This document shows positions 1-7,903 of a DNA stretch of 64,000 bases, piece by piece. Every line of letters begins with the position of its first letter. Position 1 is the first letter of the stretch. The stretch spans positions 5,121,501-5,185,500 of the forward strand of contig NZ_CP034346.1 in NCBI RefSeq assembly GCF_003991425.1, given 5' to 3'. The position numbers were made by a program, and so were the translations under genes. A model generated the notes under the pieces. That model had not been told where the DNA came from. It searched no databases and saw only the letters and a program-made list of their open reading frames with translations. The stretch is from Paenibacillus lutimineralis. GTDB lineage: Bacteria; Bacillota; Bacilli; Paenibacillales; Paenibacillaceae.

Positions 1-2119
1 CGGCAAATCCCATTACAACACACTCCCAGATTCCGCCGAGCGATGCAGCATGAATACCGGCATCCGATGAGTGAATCTTCGGCCCCAGATCGATCTCAGC
101 TGCTCTCTTGAAAAGATGATAAGCGAGTTCTTTATCGCCGAAGTCGCTGGCCAAAATCGAATGAGTCGAGAGTGACAGCGATGAATCATGCAGCGTCTTC
201 TCTTCGTAGTATTCGTAGTTCGCCAGCTTCACTTCAGGAGCGAATTTATTTTCTAGCAAGAAGAACAGCATCATGATGTCCGCTTGCTTCGAAATCTGCA
301 TGTTACCAACCTGATCCAGGTTGTAGTCGTTAAATATGCTGCCCACTTTTTCCTGATCCTTGTAAGGAGTCAGATCAATAATTTCTTTCTGCAAATAAGT
401 ATCGTCCTGTGGAATAATCCGATTTTCATTTGGCTGTGGAAGGTAGATCAAATCCAGCTTGCTCTCCCATACCTTCCGAGCTTCCTTCAAGTTCAACAAT
501 TCATCATAATGCTTGAACAGTTCAGGACGCTCTGTCTCCAGCTTGCTGTAATACTGCATTGCTAGTTCGATATTGAAATGAGCCATATAATTCGTGAAGG
601 CGTTGTTGTCTACATGCTCTTTGTATTCATCAGGACCAACAACTTCGTTAATCTCATAACGTCCTTCCGCCTCGTCCCATTCCAGTCGGCTTGCCCAGAA
701 TATTGCCGTATCGAAGATCATCTCGTAGCCATAGCGCTCCATGAAGTCTTCATCTCCGGTGGCCCGGTAGTAATGCCATACGGCATAGACGATATCGGAT
801 GTAATATGCTGCTCGATAAATCCGGACCAGATCTTCGTCTGCTCTCCTGTCACAATATCAACCGCGCCCCATACCGGTGTCACTTCACCATCGGATGGCC
901 AAGCGGCTTCCCATGGATACATCGCTCCGGCATAACCGTTCTCCTTCGCTTTGCGGCGTGCGCCTTCAAGGCCCAGATAACGGTATTCCAACAGCGAACG
1001 CGCCGTCTTCGGATTGCTGTAAATATAGAATGGCAGGATGAAAATTTCTGTATCCCAGAAGGAATGACCTTTGTAGCCTTCACCACTAAGACCTTTCGCT
1101 CCAATTCCCATTCTCCGATCATGGGCCGGAGTCATAACTACCATGTGATACAGAGCAAAACGCAATGCCAGAAGGTCAAAGGAATTCTTCGATTCGATTG
1201 TGATTCCATATTCATTCCATACCTTTGCCCAAGCTGAGGCATGATCTTGGAACAGTGCATCGTAACCTGCGGCGTACACGCTCTTCAAGTCGCCGAGAGC
1301 ATGTTCTCTCATAGCCGGCAAGCTGTAATCTTGCGCATAAGCTAGGTCGCGGCTTGTATGAACCGTTGCCACCTTCTCGAAGCTGAGGCTTTGCCCTTCC
1401 TGAAGATCTACGCTGTAAGCGACTGCCACCTTGCGGCGATCAATCTCCATTGCCGGGCTATTCTCGATTTCTTGGCCATCCAATTTTAACCGATGTGCAG
1501 CTCCGATAACAAAATCAACCTTGGATTCCGTCGTCGTCTGGATCAGCTCCAGATATTTCTTATCATAAATCCGTTTCTCGCCCTCATGGAAATGCTGGCT
1601 TCCGCTATTGCTCACCTGAGCATCGATACCCGATGCAATCGACACTTTGACCGAGCCGCTCAATGATTTGATATCCAGCTTCATTCCGATCAGATGCAAT
1701 CGATCCAACGATACGAATCTGCGGAATGTAAATTCCAGCTTCTTGCCTTCCGCATTGGTCCAAATGAAGGAACGAACCAGCTCTGCATCGCGCAGATTCA
1801 AACTGCGGCTGTATTCCGTTATTTCTCCTTGTTCCAATGTGAATCTCTTGCCGTCAACTCGGATATCTAGACCAGTAACATCGGCCGCATTCGGCAGTTC
1901 ACTTACTTCAAATTCATCGAAACGGTTAAAGGTACCGTTCACGAACAAATTGCGCTTCTCTCCAACATAGGATTCTTCAGCAGCGGAACGAAGTCCCATA
2001 TAGCCGTTGCCTAAAGCCATTACAGCTTCGCACTTTCCGAGCGCAAGAGTCTGGAAGTTCTCCTCCGTTACTACCCAATCCGACGCTCCGTCCGGCAGTT
2101 TCTTGTTGTAATTTAGCAT
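1..2119 (-). CDS. GH65 disaccharide phosphorylase (kojibiose/nigerose/trehalose-phosphorylase-like), 3' end beyond window
   Basis: Open frame of 706 codons from an ATG at 2119 that runs off the left edge, so the C-terminal end is missing. GH65 enzymes phosphorolyse alpha-glucosidic disaccharides to glucose 1-phosphate plus glucose in the cytoplasm; no signal peptide is visible. The N-terminal beta-sandwich region is followed by the (alpha/alpha)6 barrel with the family signature GHSFWDTEIF near residue 351 and GPDEY near 495-499, whose Glu (about 498) is the expected general acid. The sequence after it (HVDNNAFTN) is closer, from memory, to kojibiose, nigerose and trehalose phosphorylases than to maltose phosphorylases, but the substrate is not fixed. 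AAGGAA lies 9 bases before the ATG. Three LacI-type operators and a cre-like site lie directly upstream. Confidence 0.85.
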   Translation of the reverse strand, partial: MLNYNKKLPDGASDWVVTEENFQTLALGKCEAVMALGNGYMGLRSAAEESYVGEKRNLFVNGTFNRFDEFEVSELPNAADVTGLDIRVDGKRFTLEQGEITEYSRSLNLRDAELVRSFIWTNAEGKKLEFTFRRFVSLDRLHLIGMKLDIKSLSGSVKVSIASGIDAQVSNSGSQHFHEGEKRIYDKKYLELIQTTTESKVDFVIGAAHRLKLDGQEIENSPAMEIDRRKVAVAYSVDLQEGQSLSFEKVATVHTSRDLAYAQDYSLPAMREHALGDLKSVYAAGYDALFQDHASAWAKVWNEYGITIESKNSFDLLALRFALYHMVVMTPAHDRRMGIGAKGLSGEGYKGHSFWDTEIFILPFYIYSNPKTARSLLEYRYLGLEGARRKAKENGYAGAMYPWEAAWPSDGEVTPVWGAVDIVTGEQTKIWSGFIEQHITSDIVYAVWHYYRATGDEDFMERYGYEMIFDTAIFWASRLEWDEAEGRYEINEVVGPDEYKEHVDNNAFTNYMAHFNIELAMQYYSKLETERPELFKHYDELLNLKEARKVWESKLDLIYLPQPNENRIIPQDDTYLQKEIIDLTPYKDQEKVGSIFNDYNLDQVGNMQISKQADIMMLFFLLENKFAPEVKLANYEYYEEKTLHDSSLSLSTHSILASDFGDKELAYHLFKRAAEIDLGPKIHSSDAGIHAASLGGIWECVVMGFA

Positions 2120-2186
2120 GGCTTAAATTTCCTTTCTACTCCTGAATTCAATATCTTTAAATTTTTGAAAAAATTCCACAGTATTC

Positions 2187-2200
2187 TGTAAGCGTTACCG
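2187..2200. promoter_or_regulatory. cre-like catabolite repression site upstream of GH65 gene
   Basis: TGTAAGCGTTACCG matches the CcpA cre consensus TGWAARCGYTWNCW at 13 of 14 positions. It overlaps the edge of operator O3 and lies about 70 bases before the GH65 start, so CcpA control on top of specific repression is inferred. Confidence 0.55.
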
Positions 2201-2294
2201 AAATCGTTTTCGAACCTGAAAAAAATTCGAACGCGATTTCGAAAACTTTTACTCTGTAAAAACTTTTTGCAAAGGTTTTCGAAAACGTTTTCGA
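2199..2294. promoter_or_regulatory. Three LacI-family operators (O1-O3) of the GH65 gene
   Basis: Three near-palindromic sites share CGAAANCGNTTTCG: O3 at 2199-2212 (CGAAATCGTTTTCG), O2 at 2228-2241 (CGAACGCGATTTCG, with extended TTCGAA arms at 2226-2243) and O1 at 2280-2293 (CGAAAACGTTTTCG, inside the perfect 16-base palindrome 2279-2294). The central CG is typical of LacI/PurR-type operators. They fill the gap between the regulator gene stop and the GH65 start, so the adjacent LacI protein is the natural ligand. Confidence 0.75.
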
Positions 2295-2299
2295 TCATA

Positions 2300-3310
2300 T
2301 TATAAAGTCTTAATCGATTCCCTGTCAACTATTTTGAAGGGAAGAATTTTGTGAAAGCCTGGTAAGTTATTCTCTAGCATCTTTACTACCTGCTCCAGTG
2401 CGGCAAACCCGATCCCGGCAAAGTCCTGACTAATCGTCGACAGCTTGGGGGTCGTATAGCTGGACAGCACGATATCATCGAAGCCCATAATCGATATATC
2501 CTCTGGAATGCGCAGGCCAATCTCCTTGCAACGATTGATCATCCCGATCGCCATCAGATCACTGGCTACAAATATCGCGGTTAACTGCGGATTATTGTTA
2601 ATATATTCTTCCGTCAGCGTGTAAGCCTTCTCTTCACTAAAGTCAGCCTCGATCACACGCGAATCAATAAACGGGATCCCTGCACTTTCCAATGCTTCAC
2701 GGTATCCCTGCTCCCGCTGTATACTAACCGTCGCATACTTATGCCCGTTCACCATACCAATCTCGCGATGCCCTTTGCTGATCAGGTATTGAACAGCCCG
2801 TCTTGCTGCCAATAGATTGTCCGTAATAACAGAACCTGTATGTGGCCCTACTGTATGAGCATCGACGACGGTACAGGGAATATCGCTCTTGACCAGTTCT
2901 TCGAAATACGGGTCCGTCGTCCGCAGGCCTGAAATTACGACCCCGGCTATTTTGTGATCCTTGCAAAATTGCCAGTAGGAACGGTCCTGCTGTTCAGAAA
3001 GACTGCGAGTATAGATAACGACCTCATACCCGTATCGGGTAGCGGCGGCATACACTCCGCTCATAATCTGAAACATAACGCCGTCCTTACCGCTCGTCTG
3101 CTCGAAATTGGATATGATTAGTGCGATCGTCTTCGTTACTTTATGCTTAAGATTCTTCGCCAGCATGTTGGGAGAATAGTTCAGCTCCTGCGCTGCTTTG
3201 AGAATCCTCTGCCTGGTTGTTTCGCTTACATCGCTGTACCCGTTCAAGGTCTTGGAGACCGCCGAGATGGAAACATTAGCATGCTTGGCTACATCTTTAA
3301 TAGATACCAT
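2300..3310 (-). CDS. LacI family transcriptional regulator
   Basis: 336-aa sugar-responsive repressor. The N-terminus MVSIKDVAKHANVSISAVSK is a canonical LacI helix-turn-helix, followed by the hinge helix (SPNMLAKNL) and a periplasmic-binding-protein-like effector domain ending near residue 335. A TTG start 27 bases upstream (3337) is possible, but the ATG at 3310 begins exactly at the conserved HTH; neither has an ideal ribosome binding site. An extended -10 (TGCTATAAT) lies about 50-60 bases upstream. The gene lies directly upstream of the GH65 gene in the same orientation, and the operators in between suggest it represses that gene. Effector unknown, probably a glucodisaccharide. Confidence 0.9.
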   Translation of the reverse strand: MVSIKDVAKHANVSISAVSKTLNGYSDVSETTRQRILKAAQELNYSPNMLAKNLKHKVTKTIALIISNFEQTSGKDGVMFQIMSGVYAAATRYGYEVVIYTRSLSEQQDRSYWQFCKDHKIAGVVISGLRTTDPYFEELVKSDIPCTVVDAHTVGPHTGSVITDNLLAARRAVQYLISKGHREIGMVNGHKYATVSIQREQGYREALESAGIPFIDSRVIEADFSEEKAYTLTEEYINNNPQLTAIFVASDLMAIGMINRCKEIGLRIPEDISIMGFDDIVLSSYTTPKLSTISQDFAGIGFAALEQVVKMLENNLPGFHKILPFKIVDRESIKTL

Positions 3311-3389
3311 GTTTTCTGAAATCCCATCCTTATTCAATTTTCATTACTTTCTATTTCATTTTCATTATAGCATATAGGTCAAAAGCAGG

Positions 3390-3428
3390 AAAAAGCTTGC
3401 AAAGCTGAGAGTTCAACTTTACAAGCTT
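3390..3428 (-). terminator. Intrinsic terminator of CE7 esterase 1 operon
   Basis: Inverted arms 3393-3404 and 3417-3428 (12 bp with one wobble) followed on the minus strand by a short U-rich run. It lies just after the esterase stop codon. Confidence 0.7.
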
Positions 3429-3434
3429 CATGGC

Positions 3435-4391
3435 TTACTCTAGAAAAAATTGCATCGTTCTATCCGACGACTCCGGCAAATACTCATGTCTGAAGTCAGG
3501 ATATATGACAAGTCCCTTCTTCGTGTTCATCTTATTGTAGGCTGCAAATTGAGTGGATGGCGGACAGATGGTGTCCATCAAGCCCACGCTCATCAATACC
3601 TCACCTTTTATGCGTTCAGCCAGGAATTGAATATCTATATAGCCGAGCTTCTCAAATACTTCGTGCTCACGCTCGTGCAGTGTATCATAATAGCGGAAAT
3701 ACGTACGCAGTTCACCGTAGGCTTCCTGATCCAGATCCATGTCCCAGGTCCGCTTATAATCACTAAGAAAAGGGTAGATCGGCGCCAGCTTCTTCACCCT
3801 TGGCTCCAAAGCAGCACATGCTATCGTAAGTCCGCCACCCTGAGATCCGCCCGCTGCGTAAATCCGATCGGGGTCGACCTCAGGCAGCTTCATCGCTATC
3901 CCAGCAAGCTGTGCCGTGTCCAAAAATATATGGCGGAATAGCAGCTCATCCGGATGATCCTCTAAACCGCGAATAATATGTCCATGATGCGTATTCCCCT
4001 TCACCCCGCCAACATCCTCAGAGCTTCCTCCTTGACCGCGGCAATCCATGGCAAGTACAGAGAAACCTATCGAAGCATAAGCCAACTTATCACTCCAATC
4101 TCCGGCATGACCAGAATAGCCATGGAACATGACTATCGCAGGATGAGGCTCTTTTACTTGCTTAGGCCGTACATACTTCGCGTGAATTCTCGCTCCCTTC
4201 ACACCCGTAAAATACAGGTCGAAACATTCCGCATTCGGCACTTGAAAACGGCTAGGCACAAGCTCAACCTGCGCATCCATCGCATGCATTTCAGCCAGCG
4301 CCCGTTCCCAGTACTCATCAAAGTCCGCCGGACGCGGATTTGTTCCTTGATAGCTCCTCAATTGCTCTATAGGCATATCAACAATTGGCAT
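3435..4391 (-). CDS. CE7 family acetyl esterase (acetyl xylan esterase / cephalosporin-C deacetylase), copy 1
   Basis: 318-aa cytoplasmic alpha/beta-hydrolase that would remove acetyl groups from imported oligosaccharides. CE7 hallmarks are visible: RGQ at 118-120, nucleophile motif GGSQGG with Ser183, Asp273 (LMD) and His302 followed by Glu (HE motif). The start at 4391 is set by AGGAG 7 bases upstream and matches the start of the paralogue at 28651-29607, about 90% identical by eye. Oddity: the residue before the catalytic His is Arg301, where the paralogue has Gly (DFGHE), so activity may be altered. It is the last gene of the sensor-kinase/importer operon 11109-3435 and is followed by a terminator. 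Confidence 0.9.
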   Translation of the reverse strand: MPIVDMPIEQLRSYQGTNPRPADFDEYWERALAEMHAMDAQVELVPSRFQVPNAECFDLYFTGVKGARIHAKYVRPKQVKEPHPAIVMFHGYSGHAGDWSDKLAYASIGFSVLAMDCRGQGGSSEDVGGVKGNTHHGHIIRGLEDHPDELLFRHIFLDTAQLAGIAMKLPEVDPDRIYAAGGSQGGGLTIACAALEPRVKKLAPIYPFLSDYKRTWDMDLDQEAYGELRTYFRYYDTLHEREHEVFEKLGYIDIQFLAERIKGEVLMSVGLMDTICPPSTQFAAYNKMNTKKGLVIYPDFRHEYLPESSDRTMQFFLE

Positions 4392-4408
4392 ACTCCCACT
4401 CCTCTTCC

Positions 4409-4588
4409 TTACGACGTCATCCACTGCATGGGACGGAACAAACTCGGTCTTTTCTCAGCGCCTATTCCGCCTGCCCATTCGATCCAGCCACGTCTTCCTT
4501 GACCCTCATTCTCATTCACGAGCAACGAGAAGCTCATCACATCTCCGTTATGAGGCTGAATCGGCGTTATAGGTTTGAGTATTTGAGT
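4409..4588 (-). pseudogene. Decayed 3' fragment of a carbohydrate-binding (CBM9/DOMON-like) domain protein
   Basis: A 59-codon open stretch with no proper gene start lies between the permease and the esterase. Its translation has the character of a folded domain end: SFSLLVNENEG, then RRGWIEWAGGIG, then RPSLFRP before the stop at 4409-4411. This pattern resembles, from memory, the C-terminal strands of CBM9-type sugar-binding domains of secreted glycosidases. A second frame starts at an ATG just after the permease stop and runs 14 codons, perhaps the 5' end of the same lost gene. An internal GGAG-ATG could allow a 42-aa product, but a deletion remnant is more likely. Confidence 0.5.
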
Positions 4589-4602
4589 TCATCAACAATG
4601 GT

Positions 4603-5451
4603 TCAACCTTTAACAGCAGAGCTTGCAAAACCTTGAATAATATACTTTTGTCCGAGGAAAAAGACGATGAGCAGTGGCACAACCCCTGCTGTAGCGGCGG
4701 CCATCATCAGATTGTAATCTACACCGGCTTCCAGCATGAAGTTCTGCATACCAAGCGGAACCGTATAAAGCTTCTTATCTAGTAAAAAGATCAGCGCGTT
4801 CTCATAATCGTTCCAGGTCCATGTGAAATCAATAATAGCGAAGGTCGCCAGCACCGGTTTGGAGAGCGGCAGAAATAATTGAAAGAAAATCCGGAAGTGA
4901 CCGGCTCCATCAATAAAAGCTGCTTCAGAAATCTCATGCGGAATGCTCATGAAAAATTGCCGGATCATGAAGACGCCGAACACGGTGAACAAACCTGGAA
5001 GAATGAGCGCCCAATGGGTATTGTAAATTCTCATCCAATCAAACATGATAAATTTCGGTACAAAAAGAACTTGCGGCGGTATCATCATCAAACATAAATA
5101 GAGCAAAAAGATGCTGTCCCTCCCCTTAAACGGAATACGGCTAAAACCGTATGCTGCAAAAGCAGCCAGCAAAGGAGCACCAATTAGCAAAATCAAAGAA
5201 ATCTTCAGGGAATTGAAATAAAAAAGGGCAAATCCGTCTCCGGTCATCCATACCTTAAAGTGGTTGGTCCATACAGGATCGAGCGGGATCCACTGAATTG
5301 GATAAGTGAAGACATCCTTTGGCTTCTTGAACGAGGTGCTGACCATCCAGATCATTGGCGACAGTAGCAGCAAACTGGCTAATGCCATGATGATCGTATT
5401 GAAGCTCTTAGCCACCCGTTCTCTGATCATTCTCTTATTTCTCGTATCCAT
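4603..5451 (-). CDS. Carbohydrate ABC transporter permease, MalG type
   Basis: 282-aa inner-membrane permease with about six hydrophobic segments and the cytoplasmic EAA loop (EISEAAFIDGAGHFRIFFQ) that docks the ATPase. The C-terminus ends in the usual AVKG. GGAG lies about 10 bases before the ATG, and the upstream permease stop is 18 bases away, so the pair is translated together. It forms the translocation channel with the 5470-6348 protein and receives sugar from the lipoprotein at 6460. The substrate is unknown; the co-encoded acetyl esterase suggests an acetylated plant oligosaccharide. Confidence 0.93.
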   Translation of the reverse strand: MDTRNKRMIRERVAKSFNTIIMALASLLLLSPMIWMVSTSFKKPKDVFTYPIQWIPLDPVWTNHFKVWMTGDGFALFYFNSLKISLILLIGAPLLAAFAAYGFSRIPFKGRDSIFLLYLCLMMIPPQVLFVPKFIMFDWMRIYNTHWALILPGLFTVFGVFMIRQFFMSIPHEISEAAFIDGAGHFRIFFQLFLPLSKPVLATFAIIDFTWTWNDYENALIFLLDKKLYTVPLGMQNFMLEAGVDYNLMMAAATAGVVPLLIVFFLGQKYIIQGFASSAVKG

Positions 5452-5469
5452 AGTGCGTCTTCTCCTCTG

Positions 5470-6348
5470 TTAATAATGGACCCATTTTTTCTGGCCAACC
5501 CACTGAATCAGCGTAATACAAAGGATGATCAGGAACATGGTCCACGAGACTGCTGACGCATAGCCCATTTCATAAAAGTTAAAGGCTTTTTTATAGGCGA
5601 AAATAGAGAACACCGTCGTACTATTGCCTGGTCCTCCTTGGGTGATCGCATAGATCATGCCAAAACTTTTGATGGAGCCGATAAAACCAGTGATCATCAA
5701 GAAAAAGGTCGTCGGACTAACCAATGGAAAGATAATTAAGCGCAGCAGTTGCCCAAATGTTGCTCCGTCCATCTTGGCAGCTTCCAACTGCTCAGATGAT
5801 AATTCCTGCAGTGCAGCCAAATAAATGATCATATTGTAGCCAATGCCGCCCGCAGTCATCATGATCAGTACCGCGTACATCGCCGTATCCGGGGAAGCGA
5901 ACCATAGTGGAGGCTCAGATATGCCAATGGATCGAAGGAAAGCGTTGATTGGACCGTTAGTAGGCTGGAACAGCACCATCCAGACAAAAGCAATGGCGAT
6001 GCCACTGGTAAAATACGGAGCAAAAAAGAAGGCCCGCAATGTCTTCTGGAAATAGGTGCGATTATTGAGCATGACTGCAATCAGAAATCCAAGCATAATA
6101 GAAATCGGTACAGGGATTAACACCAGCAAGGTGTTCTTGACCGAGACAACAAACAAATCATCTCTCACCATCATTCTGAAATTATCCAATCCAATAAAGC
6201 GCGGGGGTTGCCCGCTAGCGAATACCCAATCCGTAAACATTAAATAAAAGGAGAACAGGGCCGGAACGAGCATAAACACCGTCATTCCGATTAAATTAGG
6301 TGCGATAAACACATAGCCTACTAGCCTCTGCCGCTTCATCCAGCTCAC
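5470..6348 (-). CDS. Carbohydrate ABC transporter permease, MalF type
   Basis: 292-aa permease with six predicted membrane spans and the EAA motif (EQLEAAKMDGATFGQLLR). The start is probably GTG at 6348 behind GGCGGTGAC; an ATG three codons on is the alternative. It lies 111 bases after the solute-binding protein gene, and that gap holds a stem-loop (6414-6446) without a U-run. It pairs with the MalG-type permease downstream. No ATPase gene is present, so a shared MsmX/UgpC-type ATPase encoded elsewhere is inferred. Confidence 0.93.
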   Translation of the reverse strand: MSWMKRQRLVGYVFIAPNLIGMTVFMLVPALFSFYLMFTDWVFASGQPPRFIGLDNFRMMVRDDLFVVSVKNTLLVLIPVPISIMLGFLIAVMLNNRTYFQKTLRAFFFAPYFTSGIAIAFVWMVLFQPTNGPINAFLRSIGISEPPLWFASPDTAMYAVLIMMTAGGIGYNMIIYLAALQELSSEQLEAAKMDGATFGQLLRLIIFPLVSPTTFFLMITGFIGSIKSFGMIYAITQGGPGNSTTVFSIFAYKKAFNFYEMGYASAVSWTMFLIILCITLIQWVGQKKWVHY

Positions 6349-6459
6349 GATCGGTCACCGCCTTTCTCTCTAGTAATGTAGCTTGCAGCGTCATGCGGCA
6401 GCTTGCGGCCACAGAGAGGTGCGGCATCCAATTTACCACCCCTCTCCAGCCTTGCTGCG

Positions 6460-7797
6460 CTATTTAGATAGCGCTTTCAAATTCTCGTTATGCACCCGTG
6501 CTAATTCCTTCGCACCTTCCTCTGGCGTCAGCTTCTGGGTGAATACTTTATCATAGATGGCCTGCTGCTCGGTTCCTGTCTTCCGGTCAAGACGACTCAG
6601 ACCAAGCGGCAAATCCCCGAACATGACCCGCTTAATTGAATCCAGGTCATAAGTATCCTCCACACCCTTGAACATGAGAGCGACAGCCTCATCGACGGGG
6701 AAATCCTTGGAGGATGGTACTCTTCCGCCTGCCGCCATCGGCAGCATGCCCTCATCCGCATACCACTTCATAAATTCCCAGGCAGCTTCCTGATGCTTGG
6801 TGCTAGGATTAATAGAAATCACATCGCCTAATCCGCCAGCGTTAATGTAGTCCGCCTGATCCTTGTTTACTTTAGGAGCCGGGGCGGCCGCTACCTTGAA
6901 TGTCCGCGGAAATTCTTGAATATTATTCGTCGTCCGGAAGATTTGGTTTGTAGAGAACAGCATTGCCGCTTCTCCCTTCACAAACATTTGGTCCAAAGCG
7001 GGTTTTGATGTGATCTGCTCCGTATGAGGCATTAGGCTTTTATCGGTAAACATCATGTCCGAATAAACCTGAAGCGTCCTGACTGTCAGTGGATTATCGA
7101 AAGCGGAGGTGCCGTCATCTTTTGTCAGCTGCAAACTCTGCTTCTGCAAGGAACCGTTGATAGGCACATTGAAGTAATAATCACTTTGCGCCAATCCCCA
7201 GACATGGTCAGACTTGAGCTTGGCGGCATAATCTCTGAACTCATCCAGCCCCCACTCCGTTGGAATCGGTAGCCCCTTGGCATCGAGCATATCCTTGTTC
7301 AGCCAGACAAAAGACAAGCCCTTCTGGGTGGGCAGACCGTAATACTTGTCGTCCACCTTCCATAGCGCAGCGCCTTCTCCCATTTTGGCCTCCACGTCAT
7401 AGTCGGAGAACTTGCTCAGATCAAGGGCATTGCCCGCTTTAATCCGCTTTTCATAAAGGCTGTAGTCATAGTTCACGTACATGTCCACCGGCTGGCTAGA
7501 GATGAGCGCCGTATCCAGCTTCAGGTTACCCGCATCATCATTGACAAACCGCACATACTCTACCTGAATGTCCGGATTTTGCTTATTCCAGTTGTCTACA
7601 ACCTCCTGAGGCCCATTCTCGGATGGTACCGCTCCCCACAAAGTAAGCTTAATCGGGTCACTATTAGCCGTACTTGCCCCAGGGGAAGTCGTTCCCTCCT
7701 TTTGATTGCCGTCTCCTTTTCCACCACAGCCAGCAAGTGCCAGCGGCAATGCTACAAGCAGCGCCAGCCCAGCAATCATCCATCTTCTGTTTCTCAT
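6460..7797 (-). CDS. Extracellular sugar-binding lipoprotein (SBP family 1)
   Basis: 445-aa lipoprotein that captures the sugar outside the membrane. The ATG at 7797 is chosen because AGGGAGGT lies 10 bases upstream and a lipoprotein signal starts at once: basic NRR, hydrophobic core, lipobox LAGC with Cys24, then a Gly/Ser/Asn-rich linker. The remainder has the layout of the family 1 binding proteins (SPKLTLWGAV-like first strand, tryptophan-rich ligand cleft, AWEFMKWY near the C-terminus). A promoter with direct repeats lies in the 104-base gap upstream (7841-7903), so it can be transcribed separately from the kinase/regulator genes. Confidence 0.93.
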   Translation of the reverse strand: MRNRRWMIAGLALLVALPLALAGCGGKGDGNQKEGTTSPGASTANSDPIKLTLWGAVPSENGPQEVVDNWNKQNPDIQVEYVRFVNDDAGNLKLDTALISSQPVDMYVNYDYSLYEKRIKAGNALDLSKFSDYDVEAKMGEGAALWKVDDKYYGLPTQKGLSFVWLNKDMLDAKGLPIPTEWGLDEFRDYAAKLKSDHVWGLAQSDYYFNVPINGSLQKQSLQLTKDDGTSAFDNPLTVRTLQVYSDMMFTDKSLMPHTEQITSKPALDQMFVKGEAAMLFSTNQIFRTTNNIQEFPRTFKVAAAPAPKVNKDQADYINAGGLGDVISINPSTKHQEAAWEFMKWYADEGMLPMAAGGRVPSSKDFPVDEAVALMFKGVEDTYDLDSIKRVMFGDLPLGLSRLDRKTGTEQQAIYDKVFTQKLTPEEGAKELARVHNENLKALSK

Positions 7798-7840
7798 CTT
7801 ACCTGCAACCTCCCTTAAATCGGATGTTTGATTCACCCCA

Positions 7841-7903
7841 ACTATACCAAGCCGCCCATGATCTCATAAGGGTTGAAACTTGCAGATGAATAGTACAAAA
7901 CTT
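7841..7903 (-). promoter_or_regulatory. Candidate regulated promoter of the binding-protein/permease/esterase genes
   Basis: On the minus strand a -10 TATAGT (7841-7846) and -35 TTATGA (7864-7869) are 17 bases apart. Next to the -35 are two direct repeats, AAGTTTCAACC (7871-7881) and AAGTTTTGTAC (7893-7903), offset by 22 bases. The placement mirrors the galactoside-cluster promoters, so the cognate AraC-type response regulator is the inferred ligand. Confidence 0.45.

Noticed and set aside
578..1237. Plus-strand open frame of 219 codons
   Set aside because: It is antisense to the conserved GH65 barrel region; codon pattern and motifs support the minus strand only.
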